Source: Chitinophagales bacterium 62-2 (GTDB taxonomy: Bacteria; Bacteroidota; Bacteroidia; Chitinophagales; Chitinophagaceae). From it: a DNA stretch of 39,089 bases. The stretch's first letter is position 1, and each line of letters opens with the position of its first letter. Location of the stretch: positions 1 to 39,089 of the forward strand of contig MWYU01000739.1 in assembly GCA_002050375.1 (NCBI GenBank). Direction: 5' to 3'. The position numbers were made by a program, and so were the translations under genes. Under the pieces are notes generated by a model. The model saw nothing but the letters and a program-made list of their open reading frames with translations, made no database searches and was not told the origin of the DNA. Positions 16,768 through 24,765 of this stretch are shown in pieces.

Positions 16768-17794
16768 TTATTCTACCTGTAACACCACATCGGTTTCAGC
16801 ATAACCTACACATGTAAGTGCCAGCCCTGCTTCAATATCTTTTTCGGTAAGCACATCGTTTATACTCATTTTTATTTTTCCTGCCAATAGCCGGACAGTA
16901 CATGTGCTGCATCTTCCGCCACGACAGCTGTAAGGCAGATGAACCTGGTGTTTTAATGCTGCCTGCAAAATACTTTCGGGGTATTTAACCTGAAGCTGGT
17001 ACTGGTTATGCTTCATGTAAATCGTAACTTTCTTTGGCTCGGCATCTATCATAAAAGCTGGTGGCGGAGGAGTATCTATTACAAAGTTTTCTTTAAATAT
17101 TCTGGATGGATCGTAACCCATCGTTTTTAAAGTAAACTCGGCCATCTTCATAAAAAGTGCCGGACCGCATAAATAAAATTGAACAAAGGTTCTTTCAATA
17201 TATTTTTTTACAAGATGCTCAAGCAAAAAATTATTAAGCCTTTTAGGCGGAAGTTGATGATTGGCAGGTTGGCTAAAAAGTTCGAGAATGGTGAAGCGGT
17301 CTCTATAACCTTCCTGCAAAAGCAATAACTCCTTTCTGAAGATGGCAGTTTGTTCGTTCCTGTTTTGATAGATCAACAGAATTTTTTGCTGGCCTGCATT
17401 TTAGTAAGTGCTTTATTAATGAATAAGCCGGGTTAATTCCGCTACCTGCGACAATAAAACAAAAGAGCTCTTCATTATAATTGTTGATCACAAATCTGCC
17501 GGCTGGTTGCAATGCCTTTATCAGGTCTCCTTCTTTTAAGTTATCTGTAAGGTACCGGCTAACTTCTCCGTTAGAAATTCTCTTAACAGTAATGAACAGA
17601 TTTTTATCAACCGAAGGGGCAGAGCTTAAAGAATAAGATCGCCTGATCTCCCGGCCATTTATATTTAATAATAGGGTAAGAAACTGACCCGCCTTATAGG
17701 TAACGGTTCTGCCATTTATTTCTTTTAGAAAAAATGTAAAACTCTCCGGGGTTTCAAGCCTGATTTTTTTTATGCGAAAGGTTATTATATCCAT
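16768..17794 (-). pseudogene. Ferredoxin-NADP reductase-type flavoprotein with C-terminal 2Fe-2S domain, one-base frameshift
   Basis: This should be a protein of about 341 residues. The first frame (17794 down to 17303) has the FAD domain with the flavin motif RRSYSLSS (about 51-58) and then AGSGINPAYSLIKHLL, the start of the NAD(P)-binding domain. The second frame (to 16768) continues with LLIYQNRNEQTAIFRKEL and ends with a plant-type ferredoxin domain, SCRGGRCSTC and a distant LALTCVG, giving the Cys-x4-Cys-x2-Cys...Cys 2Fe-2S ligands. The break falls on a run of six As (T6 at 17382-17387 on the plus strand); removing one A joins the frames smoothly. The family transfers electrons from NAD(P)H to oxygenases, as with PaaE-like and Hmp-like reductases. 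The start overlaps the macro-domain gene stop by one base (TGATG). Confidence 0.85.
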
Positions 17795-18321
17795 CAGGCT
17801 TTTTGCAACAATCTTTTATATAAAGAATAGTTTTCCTCGTCGTAACATATAAAAATGATTTCAGTGAAAGCCTCCGGATTAGCAGCAACAAAGTTTTGAA
17901 CAGCACTAACGGCAATTTGTGCGGCTTGTGGTTTTGGATAGCGGTAAACACCCGTACTAATGTTAGGAAAAGCCACGGAACGTAAACTATTTTCAACAGC
18001 GAGTTTAAGGGAGTTAGTGTAACAATTTGCAAGCAGCGCCTCTTCATTTTGTTTGCCATCCTGATACACCGGCCCTACAGTATGAATAACTTTTTTACAA
18101 GGTAGATTTCCTGCATTAGTAATCACTGCTTCTCCTGTTTCACATCCGCCTTGTTTCTTTCTAATTTCCATGCATTCAGCTAATATTGCCGGCCCGCCCG
18201 CTCTGTGTATTGCTCCGTCTACACCACCGCCTCCCATTAAAGAGCTGTTTGCTGCATTAACAATCGCATCTGACTGCAGTTTTGTAATATCTCCTTTTTG
18301 TAATAAAATTTCTGTAGTCAT
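17794..18321 (-). CDS. Macro-domain protein (O-acetyl-ADP-ribose deacetylase type)
   Basis: This 175-residue protein is a single macro domain. It has [34 protein letters not shown] (residues 7-41), with the NAAN and GGGVDGAIH motifs that form the ADP-ribose pocket and catalytic loop. [11 protein letters not shown] and [13 protein letters not shown] follow, in which the ISTGVYRYP loop holds the diphosphate. The set matches the YmdB/MacroD group, which hydrolyses O-acetyl-ADP-ribose and removes ADP-ribose from acidic residues. The protein is cytoplasmic. It is probably co-transcribed with the downstream flavoprotein reductase, since their stop and start share one base. Confidence 0.95.
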   Translation of the reverse strand: MTTEILLQKGDITKLQSDAIVNAANSSLMGGGGVDGAIHRAGGPAILAECMEIRKKQGGCETGEAVITNAGNLPCKKVIHTVGPVYQDGKQNEEALLANCYTNSLKLAVENSLRSVAFPNISTGVYRYPKPQAAQIAVSAVQNFVAANPEAFTEIIFICYDEENYSLYKRLLQKA

Positions 18322-18440
18322 CTATAACAAATCTTTTTTAAAAACACCTACACATGATTTATAAGTTTTGCAAAATACGAAGCTAACAAAGAGAGAATGT
18401 TGAGACGTGCTAACCTGTTCTATTTCTAATCAACCTTGTT

Positions 18441-18935
18441 TTAGAACAAAGTCTGCACCCCGTGCGCAACTCTATTTTCATGGTTCAGCAGCCACCTTTT
18501 GCGCCATAGTCCGCCTGCATAACCTACCAAACTTTGGTTGCTTCCAATTACGCGATGACAGGGAACAATGATGCAAACCTGGTTTTTACCGTTACTGCCC
18601 GCGGCGGCCCTTATACAATTTGGATCGCCCAAACGTTTGGCGAGATCCATGTAGCTAACTGTTTTGCCATATTTTATATTTATCAATTCTCCCCAAACCC
18701 TCGATTGAAATTCTGTTCCTTTTTGATGAACAGGAATATCAAACGATAAGCGGTTACCATTAAAGTACTGGATCAATTCTTCCACGCATTCATTAAGCAA
18801 TAGATGGTTATCTTCTGAAGCAACAGGTTCATCTATGCTATCTAAAAATATAACTTCACTTATATAATTTGCTGTGCCACTGATCTTTACTACTCCAATG
18901 GGCGATTTATAATATGTGGAAGTTGTTCCGGTCAT
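18441..18935 (-). CDS. ogt: Methylated-DNA--protein-cysteine S-methyltransferase
   Basis: This is a suicide repair protein that moves the alkyl group from O6-alkylguanine to its own cysteine. The 164-residue length is normal for Ogt-type proteins without the Ada N-terminal domain. The active-site motif PCHRVIG is at 125-131 (acceptor C126). It is preceded by the helix-turn-helix segment YGKTVSYMDLAKRLGDPNCIRAAAGSNGKN, whose Arg acts as the finger that flips the base, and followed by LVGYAGGLWRKRWLLNHE. The N-terminal ribonuclease-like domain is residues 1-75. It stands alone, separated by about 120 bases from the macro-domain gene. Confidence 0.95.
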   Translation of the reverse strand: MTGTTSTYYKSPIGVVKISGTANYISEVIFLDSIDEPVASEDNHLLLNECVEELIQYFNGNRLSFDIPVHQKGTEFQSRVWGELINIKYGKTVSYMDLAKRLGDPNCIRAAAGSNGKNQVCIIVPCHRVIGSNQSLVGYAGGLWRKRWLLNHENRVAHGVQTLF

Positions 18936-19418
18936 TTTAGTTTTTCTTTTTAACTATTGATAACCTTTCTTTTAGAGTTGTAATAAAATTAAATAATTGT
19001 TTTCATCGTAACATTCCAACTTAAGCATTAATGAAAAGTTACAACTTGTCTGACTAAATATTTATTAGCCTTACCACCTGCTGCTCAATTAATCTTTCCT
19101 TATAGTGGTCGGTAACTTTAGCAAAGGAAACCTAATGCTCAATCCCGAAATCTATTTCTTTAGGGTGTTTAAAAATAAAATAAAGGGAACCCAGAAGACA
19201 TGGATCTAAAATATATGAACTGTAATTATTCGTTTAATCAGTGTCGTCCGTGTTCTATTTCACTAATTCCGAATTGTCTCTCAACGATACGCCCCTTTTC
19301 TTGCTTTTGTAAAAATTATTATCCTGAACAATTGTTCGGGTTCGTATGTTTGTCTTTTCAAAAATCTTCTTTAAGATTATATAAACAATTTAATAATCAA
19401 ATCTAAACAACAAAAATT
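18936..19418. other. Long intergenic region without a convincing gene
   Basis: This 483-base A/T-rich stretch separates divergent genes (ogt and the OsmC gene) and should hold both promoters. The only open frame (19200-19406) has cysteine-rich, compositionally odd protein with no recognised family and is not accepted. The one structured feature is the palindrome at 19323-19340. No clear TAnnTTTG element was found in it. Confidence 0.6.
19323..19340. promoter_or_regulatory. 18-bp near-perfect palindrome upstream of the OsmC gene
   Basis: CCTGAACAATTGTTCGGG reads the same on both strands except for one mismatched pair (third base from each end). It lies 78 bases before the OsmC start. Such dyads are typical operator sites of dimeric regulators; a redox sensor would fit the downstream gene. 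The protein that would bind is unknown. Confidence 0.4.
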
Positions 19419-19829
19419 ATGAAACGTAATGCAACTGCAGTATGGAATGGTTCCGGTAAAGAAGGAAAAGGAACAGTTAGTACACAAAGTGGTGTTTTAA
19501 ATGGAAACCAATATTCTTACAAGTCACGTTTTGAAGAAGGAGTAGGCACAAATCCCGAAGAATTAATGGCTGCTGCACATGCCGGCTGCTTTAGTATGAA
19601 GTTAAGCTTTGTATTAGGCGCTGCCGGTTTTACACCTGAAAAAATTGAAACTTCTTGTGCTATAAGCTTAGAAAATGGTGCCATTACAAGTTCGCATTTA
19701 ACGTGTAAAGCAACAGTGCCCGGTATTGATGAGCAAAAATTTAAAGAGTGCGCCGAAGAAGCTAAACGTACTTGCCCGGTAAGTAACGCTTACAGTATAG
19801 ACATAACAATGGAGGCTTCGCTGGGATAA
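19419..19829 (+). CDS. OsmC-family peroxiredoxin-like protein
   Basis: This 136-residue protein covers the full OsmC/Ohr fold. The N-terminal strands read ATAVWNGSGKEGKGTVST. The redox helix has NPEELMAAAHAGCFSM with the peroxidatic Cys57, and the second Cys (C119) sits in KRTCPVSNAYS near the C terminus, the usual pair. OsmC-type proteins reduce organic hydroperoxides using thiols and are induced by osmotic or oxidative stress. The pattern E-L-M-A-A-A-H-A-G-C and the CPVSNA end point to the OsmC subgroup rather than Ohr. The ATG at 19419 follows an A-rich leader, as is common in Bacteroidota. It is monocistronic. Confidence 0.92.
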   Translation: MKRNATAVWNGSGKEGKGTVSTQSGVLNGNQYSYKSRFEEGVGTNPEELMAAAHAGCFSMKLSFVLGAAGFTPEKIETSCAISLENGAITSSHLTCKATVPGIDEQKFKECAEEAKRTCPVSNAYSIDITMEASLG

Positions 19830-20131
19830 GAATTATGAGTTGTGAATTTTGAATTTTGAATGATGAATTTTGAATGATGAATTTTGAATGATGAATTTGA
19901 ATGATTAGGAATTAGGAATTAGGAATTAGGAGTTATAAGTGATGAGTTGTGTAATATGATACTTGTTTCCGTACAATTTTTGTTATTGAAACCATATTCT
20001 CCTGAGTCAAAAGAACTTCATTTAAAAATTTTATTATATCCTATCACTAATAACTCCTAATTCATCATTCATCATCATCACCCTTCATTCATAACTCACC
20101 ATTCCTGATTCATAATTGCTAAACCACCTTC
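19830..20131. repeat. Low-complexity intergenic repeats with an inverted pair
   Basis: This 302-base gap between two plus-strand genes holds no gene. The left part has a 14-base unit TGATGAATTTTGAA in tandem at 19861-19874 and 19875-19888, with a 13-base copy after it. The heptamer TTAGGAA then occurs three times (19905-19925) followed by TTAGGAG. The segment 19923-19943 is the reverse complement of 20043-20063 with one mismatch in 21, so transcripts could fold a long hairpin with a loop of about 100 bases. Confidence 0.8.
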
Positions 20132-21451
20132 ATGAACAAAATTTTCCTAATTATAAAACGAGAATACCTTACAAGGGTTCGTAATAAAACCTTCATCCTT
20201 TCTACTATTCTCACCCCGTTATTATTTGTAGGATTAATAACTGCTGTAACCTTTATATCAGTTAAAAATGTGGACAAAGAAAATGTTGCTGTAATTGATA
20301 AGAACGGTTTTTTTAAGGATAATCTACAGAATGCAAAAGCGATAACATTTGAGTTTCCGGCAGATGTGGATAGTAGCAATTACAAAGCAAAAGGTTACAC
20401 GGCAGTATTATATCCTCCCGAGAATGCTTCAAAGAGTTACAGATTGATAAGCAAAAAACAATTTGGAATAGTTGCTGAAGGCAACCTTGAACAAAAGATT
20501 AATGATGCACTGGAAAACCAGATGCTTAAAACGAAATATAATATTGATATAAAGCAACTGGACGATGAAAAAAAGAAAGCGGGCAAAGCAACAATAGAAC
20601 AGGCATACTATGAGGGTTCAGAAGTTAAAAAAGGAAACAGTGCACTTGCTTATGGCATTGGATATGGTGGCGGATTTCTCATTTATATTACGCTCTTTAT
20701 TTATGGAAGTATGGTAATGCGTGGGGTAATGGAAGAAAAAACAAACCGTATTGCAGAAGTGGTAATTTCGTCTGTGAAGCCATTTCAACTAATGATTGGT
20801 AAAATAGTTGGCATTGGGGCAGTAGGTTTAACTCAGTTTCTTATTTGGATAATTTTAATTATAGGTTTATCTGCAGCAGCTTCATTCTTCTTATCTCATG
20901 AAACAATTCAGCAGGCAACAGAAGCAAGCCAGCAGTTACCAGCGGGAAATGCTAAGATGGCAGCCAATGCTACAAGTGGTTTTGATGGATTTAGAAATAC
21001 TATGAGCGAAGCAAACTGGTTCTTAATCATCGGATGTTTTTTATTCTATTTTTTATTTGGCTACCTGTTTTATGCAGCTTTATTTGCGGCAGTAGGTTGT
21101 TCAGTTAACGAGGATCCGCAGGATGCACAAAGCCTGATGCTGCCTGTTACAATGCCCATTATAATCTCTATAGTAATAATGATGAATGCGATAACAAACC
21201 CATCCGGTTCTCTTGCCACATGGGCGAGCCTCATCCCGTTTTTCTCCCCTGTGGTTATGATGGCGAGGATACCCTTTGGCGTTCCGGGAACAGTTCCGTA
21301 CTGGCAATTAATTCTGAGTATGCTGTTACTGGTGGCGGGCTTCCTGCTTACGACATGGTTAAGTGCAAAAATTTATCGCACAGGAATTTTAATGTATGGT
21401 AAAAAAGCTACCTGGAAAGAAATGTGGAAATGGACACTCAGGAAAAGTTGA
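20132..21451 (+). CDS. ABC-2 type transporter permease
   Basis: This is a 439-residue inner-membrane protein. A short cytoplasmic start (MNKIFLIIKREYLTRVRNK) is typical of ABC-2/NatB-type permeases. It is followed by TM1 (about 21-45), an extracytoplasmic domain (about 46-185), and five further hydrophobic segments between about 185 and 420, including the MVMRGVMEEKTNRIAEVVISS motif between TM2 and TM3, which is strongly conserved in the family. Such permeases pair with an ABC ATPase to move drugs, ions or polymers. No ATPase gene lies next to it: the upstream neighbour is the OsmC gene across a repeat-rich gap. The partner must therefore be encoded elsewhere, and the substrate cannot be inferred. 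Confidence 0.88.
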   Translation: MNKIFLIIKREYLTRVRNKTFILSTILTPLLFVGLITAVTFISVKNVDKENVAVIDKNGFFKDNLQNAKAITFEFPADVDSSNYKAKGYTAVLYPPENASKSYRLISKKQFGIVAEGNLEQKINDALENQMLKTKYNIDIKQLDDEKKKAGKATIEQAYYEGSEVKKGNSALAYGIGYGGGFLIYITLFIYGSMVMRGVMEEKTNRIAEVVISSVKPFQLMIGKIVGIGAVGLTQFLIWIILIIGLSAAASFFLSHETIQQATEASQQLPAGNAKMAANATSGFDGFRNTMSEANWFLIIGCFLFYFLFGYLFYAALFAAVGCSVNEDPQDAQSLMLPVTMPIIISIVIMMNAITNPSGSLATWASLIPFFSPVVMMARIPFGVPGTVPYWQLILSMLLLVAGFLLTTWLSAKIYRTGILMYGKKATWKEMWKWTLRKS

Positions 21452-21499
21452 AGCGTTAGGGAGGTAAGGAGTCTCTGATTCAATTTTATACTCTAGTTC

Positions 21500-21530
21500 A
21501 AGAGGAATGTTGATCTAACTTCCTCTTTTT
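21500..21530 (+). terminator. Likely terminator after the ABC permease gene
   Basis: The stem AAGAGGAA / TTCCTCTT (8 bp), with a 12-base loop that can itself pair GTT with AAC, is followed by a T-rich run. It is 49 bases past the permease stop and overlaps the last codons of the convergent small gene, so it may serve both directions imperfectly. Confidence 0.5.
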
Positions 21531-21871
21531 CTTCTTTGTTTCGTCAATCCATAACTCATAGCTAATGCCATCCCCTCAGCTACAACAATACTGTCTTTAG
21601 TAAAAGTAGCGTATCCTTCCATTTCAAAACTGATGTGATAAACTCCGGCCGGTAGATTGTTTATCCGGTATGAGCCTGCAGAATCTGTGAGGATATACTT
21701 TTCTCCTTTAAAAGAATTTGATTTTAGTGTAACAACTGCTTCGGGTATCGGCATTCTTGTGTGTGCATCTATTACTGTCCCGGTTATGATGGCAGCGTTT
21801 TCCTGTTGGCTAAAAGCAGCTATTGATAAAAGTACTGTTGCAAATAACAGCACTACAATTTTCGTTCTCAT
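21515..21871 (-). CDS. Small exported carboxypeptidase-regulatory-like domain protein
   Basis: This is a 118-residue protein. A signal peptide (about 1-21, ending AAFSQ) is followed by a single CarboxypepD_reg-like beta-sandwich: IITGTVIDAHTRMPIPEAVVTLKSN, then DSAGSYRINNLPAGVYHISFEMEGYATF, the classic pattern in these domains. In Bacteroidota the domain normally forms the N-terminal part of TonB-dependent outer-membrane receptors. Here it stands alone and ends in a basic KQRRKRGS tail. It could be a stand-alone periplasmic binding module or the relic of a longer gene. It lies 7 bases downstream of the nitronate monooxygenase stop on the same strand and is probably co-transcribed with it. Confidence 0.75.
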   Translation of the reverse strand: MRTKIVVLLFATVLLSIAAFSQQENAAIITGTVIDAHTRMPIPEAVVTLKSNSFKGEKYILTDSAGSYRINNLPAGVYHISFEMEGYATFTKDSIVVAEGMALAMSYGLTKQRRKRGS

Positions 21872-21878
21872 GTACGTA

Positions 21879-22826
21879 TTACATTAAAGGATGTTCTAAA
21901 GCTGCATTAAAATCCTGCCAAATTTCGTTCACTATTTCAGCGGCAGGAATGATATTGTTGATTAAAGCACTTACCTGGCCTATCTCTAATTCACCCTCAT
22001 CTAAATCTCCTTCAAACATACCTTTTTTTGCGCGGCCTTTGCCTAAAATTTGTTGCAACTCTTCTTTAGATGCGCCTTGCTCTTCAGCAATTTTAATTTG
22101 CTGGTAAAACCTGTTCATCATCAGCCTTACCGGAATAATGCTCTTCATGCTTAACATCGTTGCTCCTTCCCCGGCTTTAACTACCGCCTCTTTAAAGTTG
22201 ATATGTGAAGATGCTTCAACAGAACAAACAAAACGGCTGCCCACCTGCACACCTTCTGCACCTAACACCATGGCTGCCAGCATTTGCCTTCCGGTAGCAA
22301 TGCCACCAGCGGCAATCACAGGTATTCGCACAGCATTTTTAACTGCCGGAATTAAAACCATAGTAGTTGTTTCTTCTCTCCCATTATGTCCACCCGCTTC
22401 AAAACCTTCGGCCACCACTGCATCACAACCTGCCGCTTCCGCTTTTTTTGCAAACTCACTGCTGCTTACCACATGCACAACCGTGATACCATTTTCTTTG
22501 AGTTTAGACGTCCATAGTTTCGGATTGCCCGCACTTGTAAAAACAATCTTTACCTGTTCTTCAATTATAATTGCTATGTGCTTTTCTATATCAGGATAAA
22601 TAAGCGGAACGTTTACCGCAAAGGGTTTATTGGTTGCCTGTTTACATTGTTGAATGTGCTCTTTAAGAATATGAGGATACATACTGCCGCTGCCAATTAT
22701 TCCCAGTCCTCCGGCATTGCTTACAGCACTTGCAAGTTTCCACCCGCTTGCCCAAACCATACCTGCTTGTATAATGGGATACTGAATTTTGAAGAGCTGG
22801 GTAATGCCGTTGCTAAATCCTTCCAT
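21879..22826 (-). CDS. Nitronate monooxygenase (2-nitropropane dioxygenase family)
   Basis: This is a 315-residue FMN-dependent TIM-barrel oxidoreductase that oxidises alkyl nitronates, including the toxin propionate-3-nitronate. The start ITQLFKIQYPIIQAGMVWASG and the segment VSNAGGLGIIGSGSM match the family. The phosphate-binding and flavin-site motifs GFEAGGHNGRE, PVIAAGGIATGRQMLAAMVLGAEGVQVGSRF are all present. A catalytic-type His sits in AGGHNG. The frame stays open to a TTG at 22847, but the ATG at 22826 puts a purine-rich AGAAG upstream and fits the family start better. It shares a divergent upstream region with the toxin-antitoxin pair. Confidence 0.9.
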   Translation of the reverse strand: MEGFSNGITQLFKIQYPIIQAGMVWASGWKLASAVSNAGGLGIIGSGSMYPHILKEHIQQCKQATNKPFAVNVPLIYPDIEKHIAIIIEEQVKIVFTSAGNPKLWTSKLKENGITVVHVVSSSEFAKKAEAAGCDAVVAEGFEAGGHNGREETTTMVLIPAVKNAVRIPVIAAGGIATGRQMLAAMVLGAEGVQVGSRFVCSVEASSHINFKEAVVKAGEGATMLSMKSIIPVRLMMNRFYQQIKIAEEQGASKEELQQILGKGRAKKGMFEGDLDEGELEIGQVSALINNIIPAAEIVNEIWQDFNAALEHPLM

Positions 22827-22874
22827 AACTAATAGTTTGCTTCTCAATATTAGGTAACTTTAAAACAAAATGTT

Positions 22875-23129
22875 ATGAGCTCACTAATTGAAGAAGCATT
22901 GAAACTGCCAAAAGAAGAAAAAGTAAAATTATATTATGCCCTGCAGGAAGACCTGGAATTTGATGATGATATTTTAGCTGAAGATGAATTGACTCCGGAG
23001 CAATGGAAGGAACTTGATAAGAGAGTTAAAGATGCAGAATCAGGAAAAGCTGAATTTATATCAATAGAAGATTTCAAAAAAAAGTTAGGTAAGAAAATAA
23101 ATGAAATACGAAATAATTATAGACAGTAG
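22875..23129 (+). CDS. Addiction-module antitoxin component
   Basis: This is an 84-residue acidic protein starting MSSLIEEALKLPKEEKVKLYYALQEDL. This matches the short putative addiction-module component family, in which the LP..E+..L...L pattern forms the N-terminal helices. The C-terminal half is highly charged, as expected for a segment that wraps the toxin and orders on binding. Its last 29 bases overlap the toxin gene, the usual tight coupling of type II systems. The antitoxin probably neutralises the toxin and represses the shared promoter; operator sites were not identified in the short 48-base upstream gap. Confidence 0.85.
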   Translation: MSSLIEEALKLPKEEKVKLYYALQEDLEFDDDILAEDELTPEQWKELDKRVKDAESGKAEFISIEDFKKKLGKKINEIRNNYRQ

Positions 23130-23394
23130 AGTACTGGAAGACTTTGCAGAGGCATTTGAATACTATAATAAAATTTCATGCTCGCTCAGCACAGATTTTA
23201 ATTTAAATCTTCTATCAGCTTTAGATAAAATTCTACTACATCCTAAAAATTATTTTCAAATTTCTACTAAGCTTCGAAGGATAATTTTGAAGAAATATCC
23301 TTACATGATTGTTTACCAAATTAAGGGCAATATAGTAGAAGTGAAAGGGTTATTTCTTCAATCTGCAAATCCATTGGGAAAGAAAAGATTTTAG
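23101..23394 (+). CDS. RelE/ParE-family toxin
   Basis: This is a 97-residue protein with the RelE/ParE layout. A first strand and two helices carry MKYEIIIDSRVLEDFAEAFEYYNK, followed by the central region, and the C-terminal strands read RRIILKKYPYMIVYQIKGNIVEVKGLFLQSANPLGKK. The pattern R+.....PY.I.Y...+..I.V..+.H..+.P is typical, though here the usual His before the last motif is replaced (LFLQSANP). Whether it is a ribosome-dependent RNase (RelE) or a gyrase inhibitor (ParE) cannot be decided. It overlaps the antitoxin gene by 29 bases, and its stop codon directly abuts the stop codon of the convergent nucleotidyltransferase gene. Confidence 0.87.
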   Translation: MKYEIIIDSRVLEDFAEAFEYYNKISCSLSTDFNLNLLSALDKILLHPKNYFQISTKLRRIILKKYPYMIVYQIKGNIVEVKGLFLQSANPLGKKRF

Positions 23395-24387
23395 TTACCC
23401 AAAATCTATCTCCGTATTATCCCCAATATTTAGGCTGCGACTTAAGCCACGAACTGAGGCATCGCTCCCGATCAAAGAATTATCGAGCACTACTTCGTAC
23501 AAGTTTGTATAAGAGCCGATAATACTATCTCTAACAATTGAACGCTGAATATTTGTATTTGCCCCAATAGCCACGTGCGGACCAATGATAGCTTTTTTTA
23601 TAATGCAGCCGGAAGCAATACTTACAGGCGGAATGATAATGGTGTCCTCGTAACCATGATCTGCTTTTACATTACCCCCAACTTTTTTCAGGAGGGTAGC
23701 ATTGCTTTCGAGCAGCGTTTCTTTTTTACCGCAATCAAACCAGTTCTTAACCTTAAAGGCTTTAAACTTAGCGCCGCGCTGTATCATACAATCTAAAGCA
23801 TCCGTCAGGTTATATTCACCATAGCTTTTAATATCATCAACTAATAAATGATGAAGGCAGGCGTATAAAAATTCGGTTTCCTTTATCTTATATATGCCAA
23901 CTAAAGCCATATTACTTTTTGGTATCGCCGGCTTTTCAACCAAATGTTCTATAAATCCGTTGCTATCAATTTCTGCTACTCCAAATCTTCTTGGGTCATC
24001 TACCTTTTTTACACCAAGCATACTGTAAGGGCTCCTCATCATTTCTCTAACGTCGTACTCGCAAATTGTATCGCCTAACGTAACAAAAACTTCCTCATTT
24101 CCAACAATGGAACGGGTTAAGTCGATGGCGTGGCCGGTGCCTTGTCTTTGATTTTGATAAACAAAATGACACGTAAGATCAGGATACATATTCTCAACAT
24201 AATCCTGGATTTTCTCCCCTAAATATCCGACGATAAAAATAAATTCTTTTATACCCGCTTCGTGCAACTGGTCGACGATAAAACTTAAAATTGTTTTTCC
24301 GGCAATAGGTATTAATGCCTTGGGCTGAGTATAAGTATGTGGCCGTAATTTGGCGCCTGCACCAGCCACCGGTATGATTGCTTTCAT
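23395..24387 (-). CDS. Sugar-phosphate nucleotidyltransferase with left-handed beta-helix
   Basis: This is a 330-residue protein. The N-terminal Rossmann-type nucleotidyltransferase domain has the signature MKAIIPVAGAGAKLRPHTYTQPKALIPIAGK, where GxGxxLRPxT binds the nucleotide and the PK lysine the sugar phosphate. VTLGDTICEYD provides a metal-binding Asp, and VEKP follows at about 151-154. From about 240 the sequence turns into hexapeptide-like repeats (ASGCIIKKAIIGPHVAIGANTNIQRSIVRDSIIGS), predicted to form a left-handed beta-helix, as in glucose-1-phosphate uridylyl- or thymidylyltransferases of the RmlA-long type. The exact sugar cannot be named. The product would feed cell-surface polysaccharide synthesis. 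No other sugar gene is adjacent. Confidence 0.88.
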   Translation of the reverse strand: MKAIIPVAGAGAKLRPHTYTQPKALIPIAGKTILSFIVDQLHEAGIKEFIFIVGYLGEKIQDYVENMYPDLTCHFVYQNQRQGTGHAIDLTRSIVGNEEVFVTLGDTICEYDVREMMRSPYSMLGVKKVDDPRRFGVAEIDSNGFIEHLVEKPAIPKSNMALVGIYKIKETEFLYACLHHLLVDDIKSYGEYNLTDALDCMIQRGAKFKAFKVKNWFDCGKKETLLESNATLLKKVGGNVKADHGYEDTIIIPPVSIASGCIIKKAIIGPHVAIGANTNIQRSIVRDSIIGSYTNLYEVVLDNSLIGSDASVRGLSRSLNIGDNTEIDFG

Positions 24388-24765
24388 TAGCTGATCCTTT
24401 ATTGATTGAACATTTTACACAATTAGCTTTTTAACAGGTCTCTTCATAAATATCAAAAATCTGACCGCTCAGTTTTCGCTTCCGGTAAAGTGTGAAAGTA
24501 GGTTTTTTAATGCTTTACTTATTAGACTGAACTTTGGCTGCAATTCTTACTTTAAAGAAATGCATACCTGTGAACAAATCTGCGAGGGACAGGAAGGATT
24601 GTATCGAGGTTTCCTGCCTTAAAATATTCACTCATTTTCGCTTGTAACGCTCCGTTCCTCTCTAATTCTATTTCCTGCTTCTTCGTACTTCTTTACTTCG
24701 TACCTCTTACTTCTTGCTTCGTATCTCGTACTTCGTACTTACTTTTGCGCACCAAACATTAATAC
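24388..24765. other. Intergenic region with CTTCGTA-type low-complexity repeats and the glyA promoter
   Basis: This 378-base gap between divergent genes holds no gene. Bases 24661-24739 are made of variants of CTTCGTACTT (cgtacttc, ttacttcgtacc, cttcgtatctcg, and so on). Its reverse complement pattern (GTACGAGGTAGGAGGTAGG) appears after the DUF4293 gene near 26556-26580. The last part provides the -33/-7 elements of glyA. Confidence 0.6.
24714..24747 (+). promoter_or_regulatory. Bacteroidota-type promoter of glyA
   Basis: TTG at 24714-24716 and TACTTTTG at 24740-24747 match the -33 TTG and -7 TAnnTTTG consensus with 23 bases between, at the long end of the accepted range. The ATG follows 18 bases after the -7 element, giving a very short leader. 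Confidence 0.65.

Noticed and set aside
19200-19406. 68-codon frame upstream of the OsmC gene
   Set aside because: Composition is odd (many Cys, Ser, Phe), there is no recognisable motif or ribosome-binding context, and it covers the palindrome and the A/T-rich promoter area.
19861-19932. CRISPR-like periodic repeats
   Set aside because: The units are 7 and 14 bases with no unique spacers, so this is a simple tandem array.
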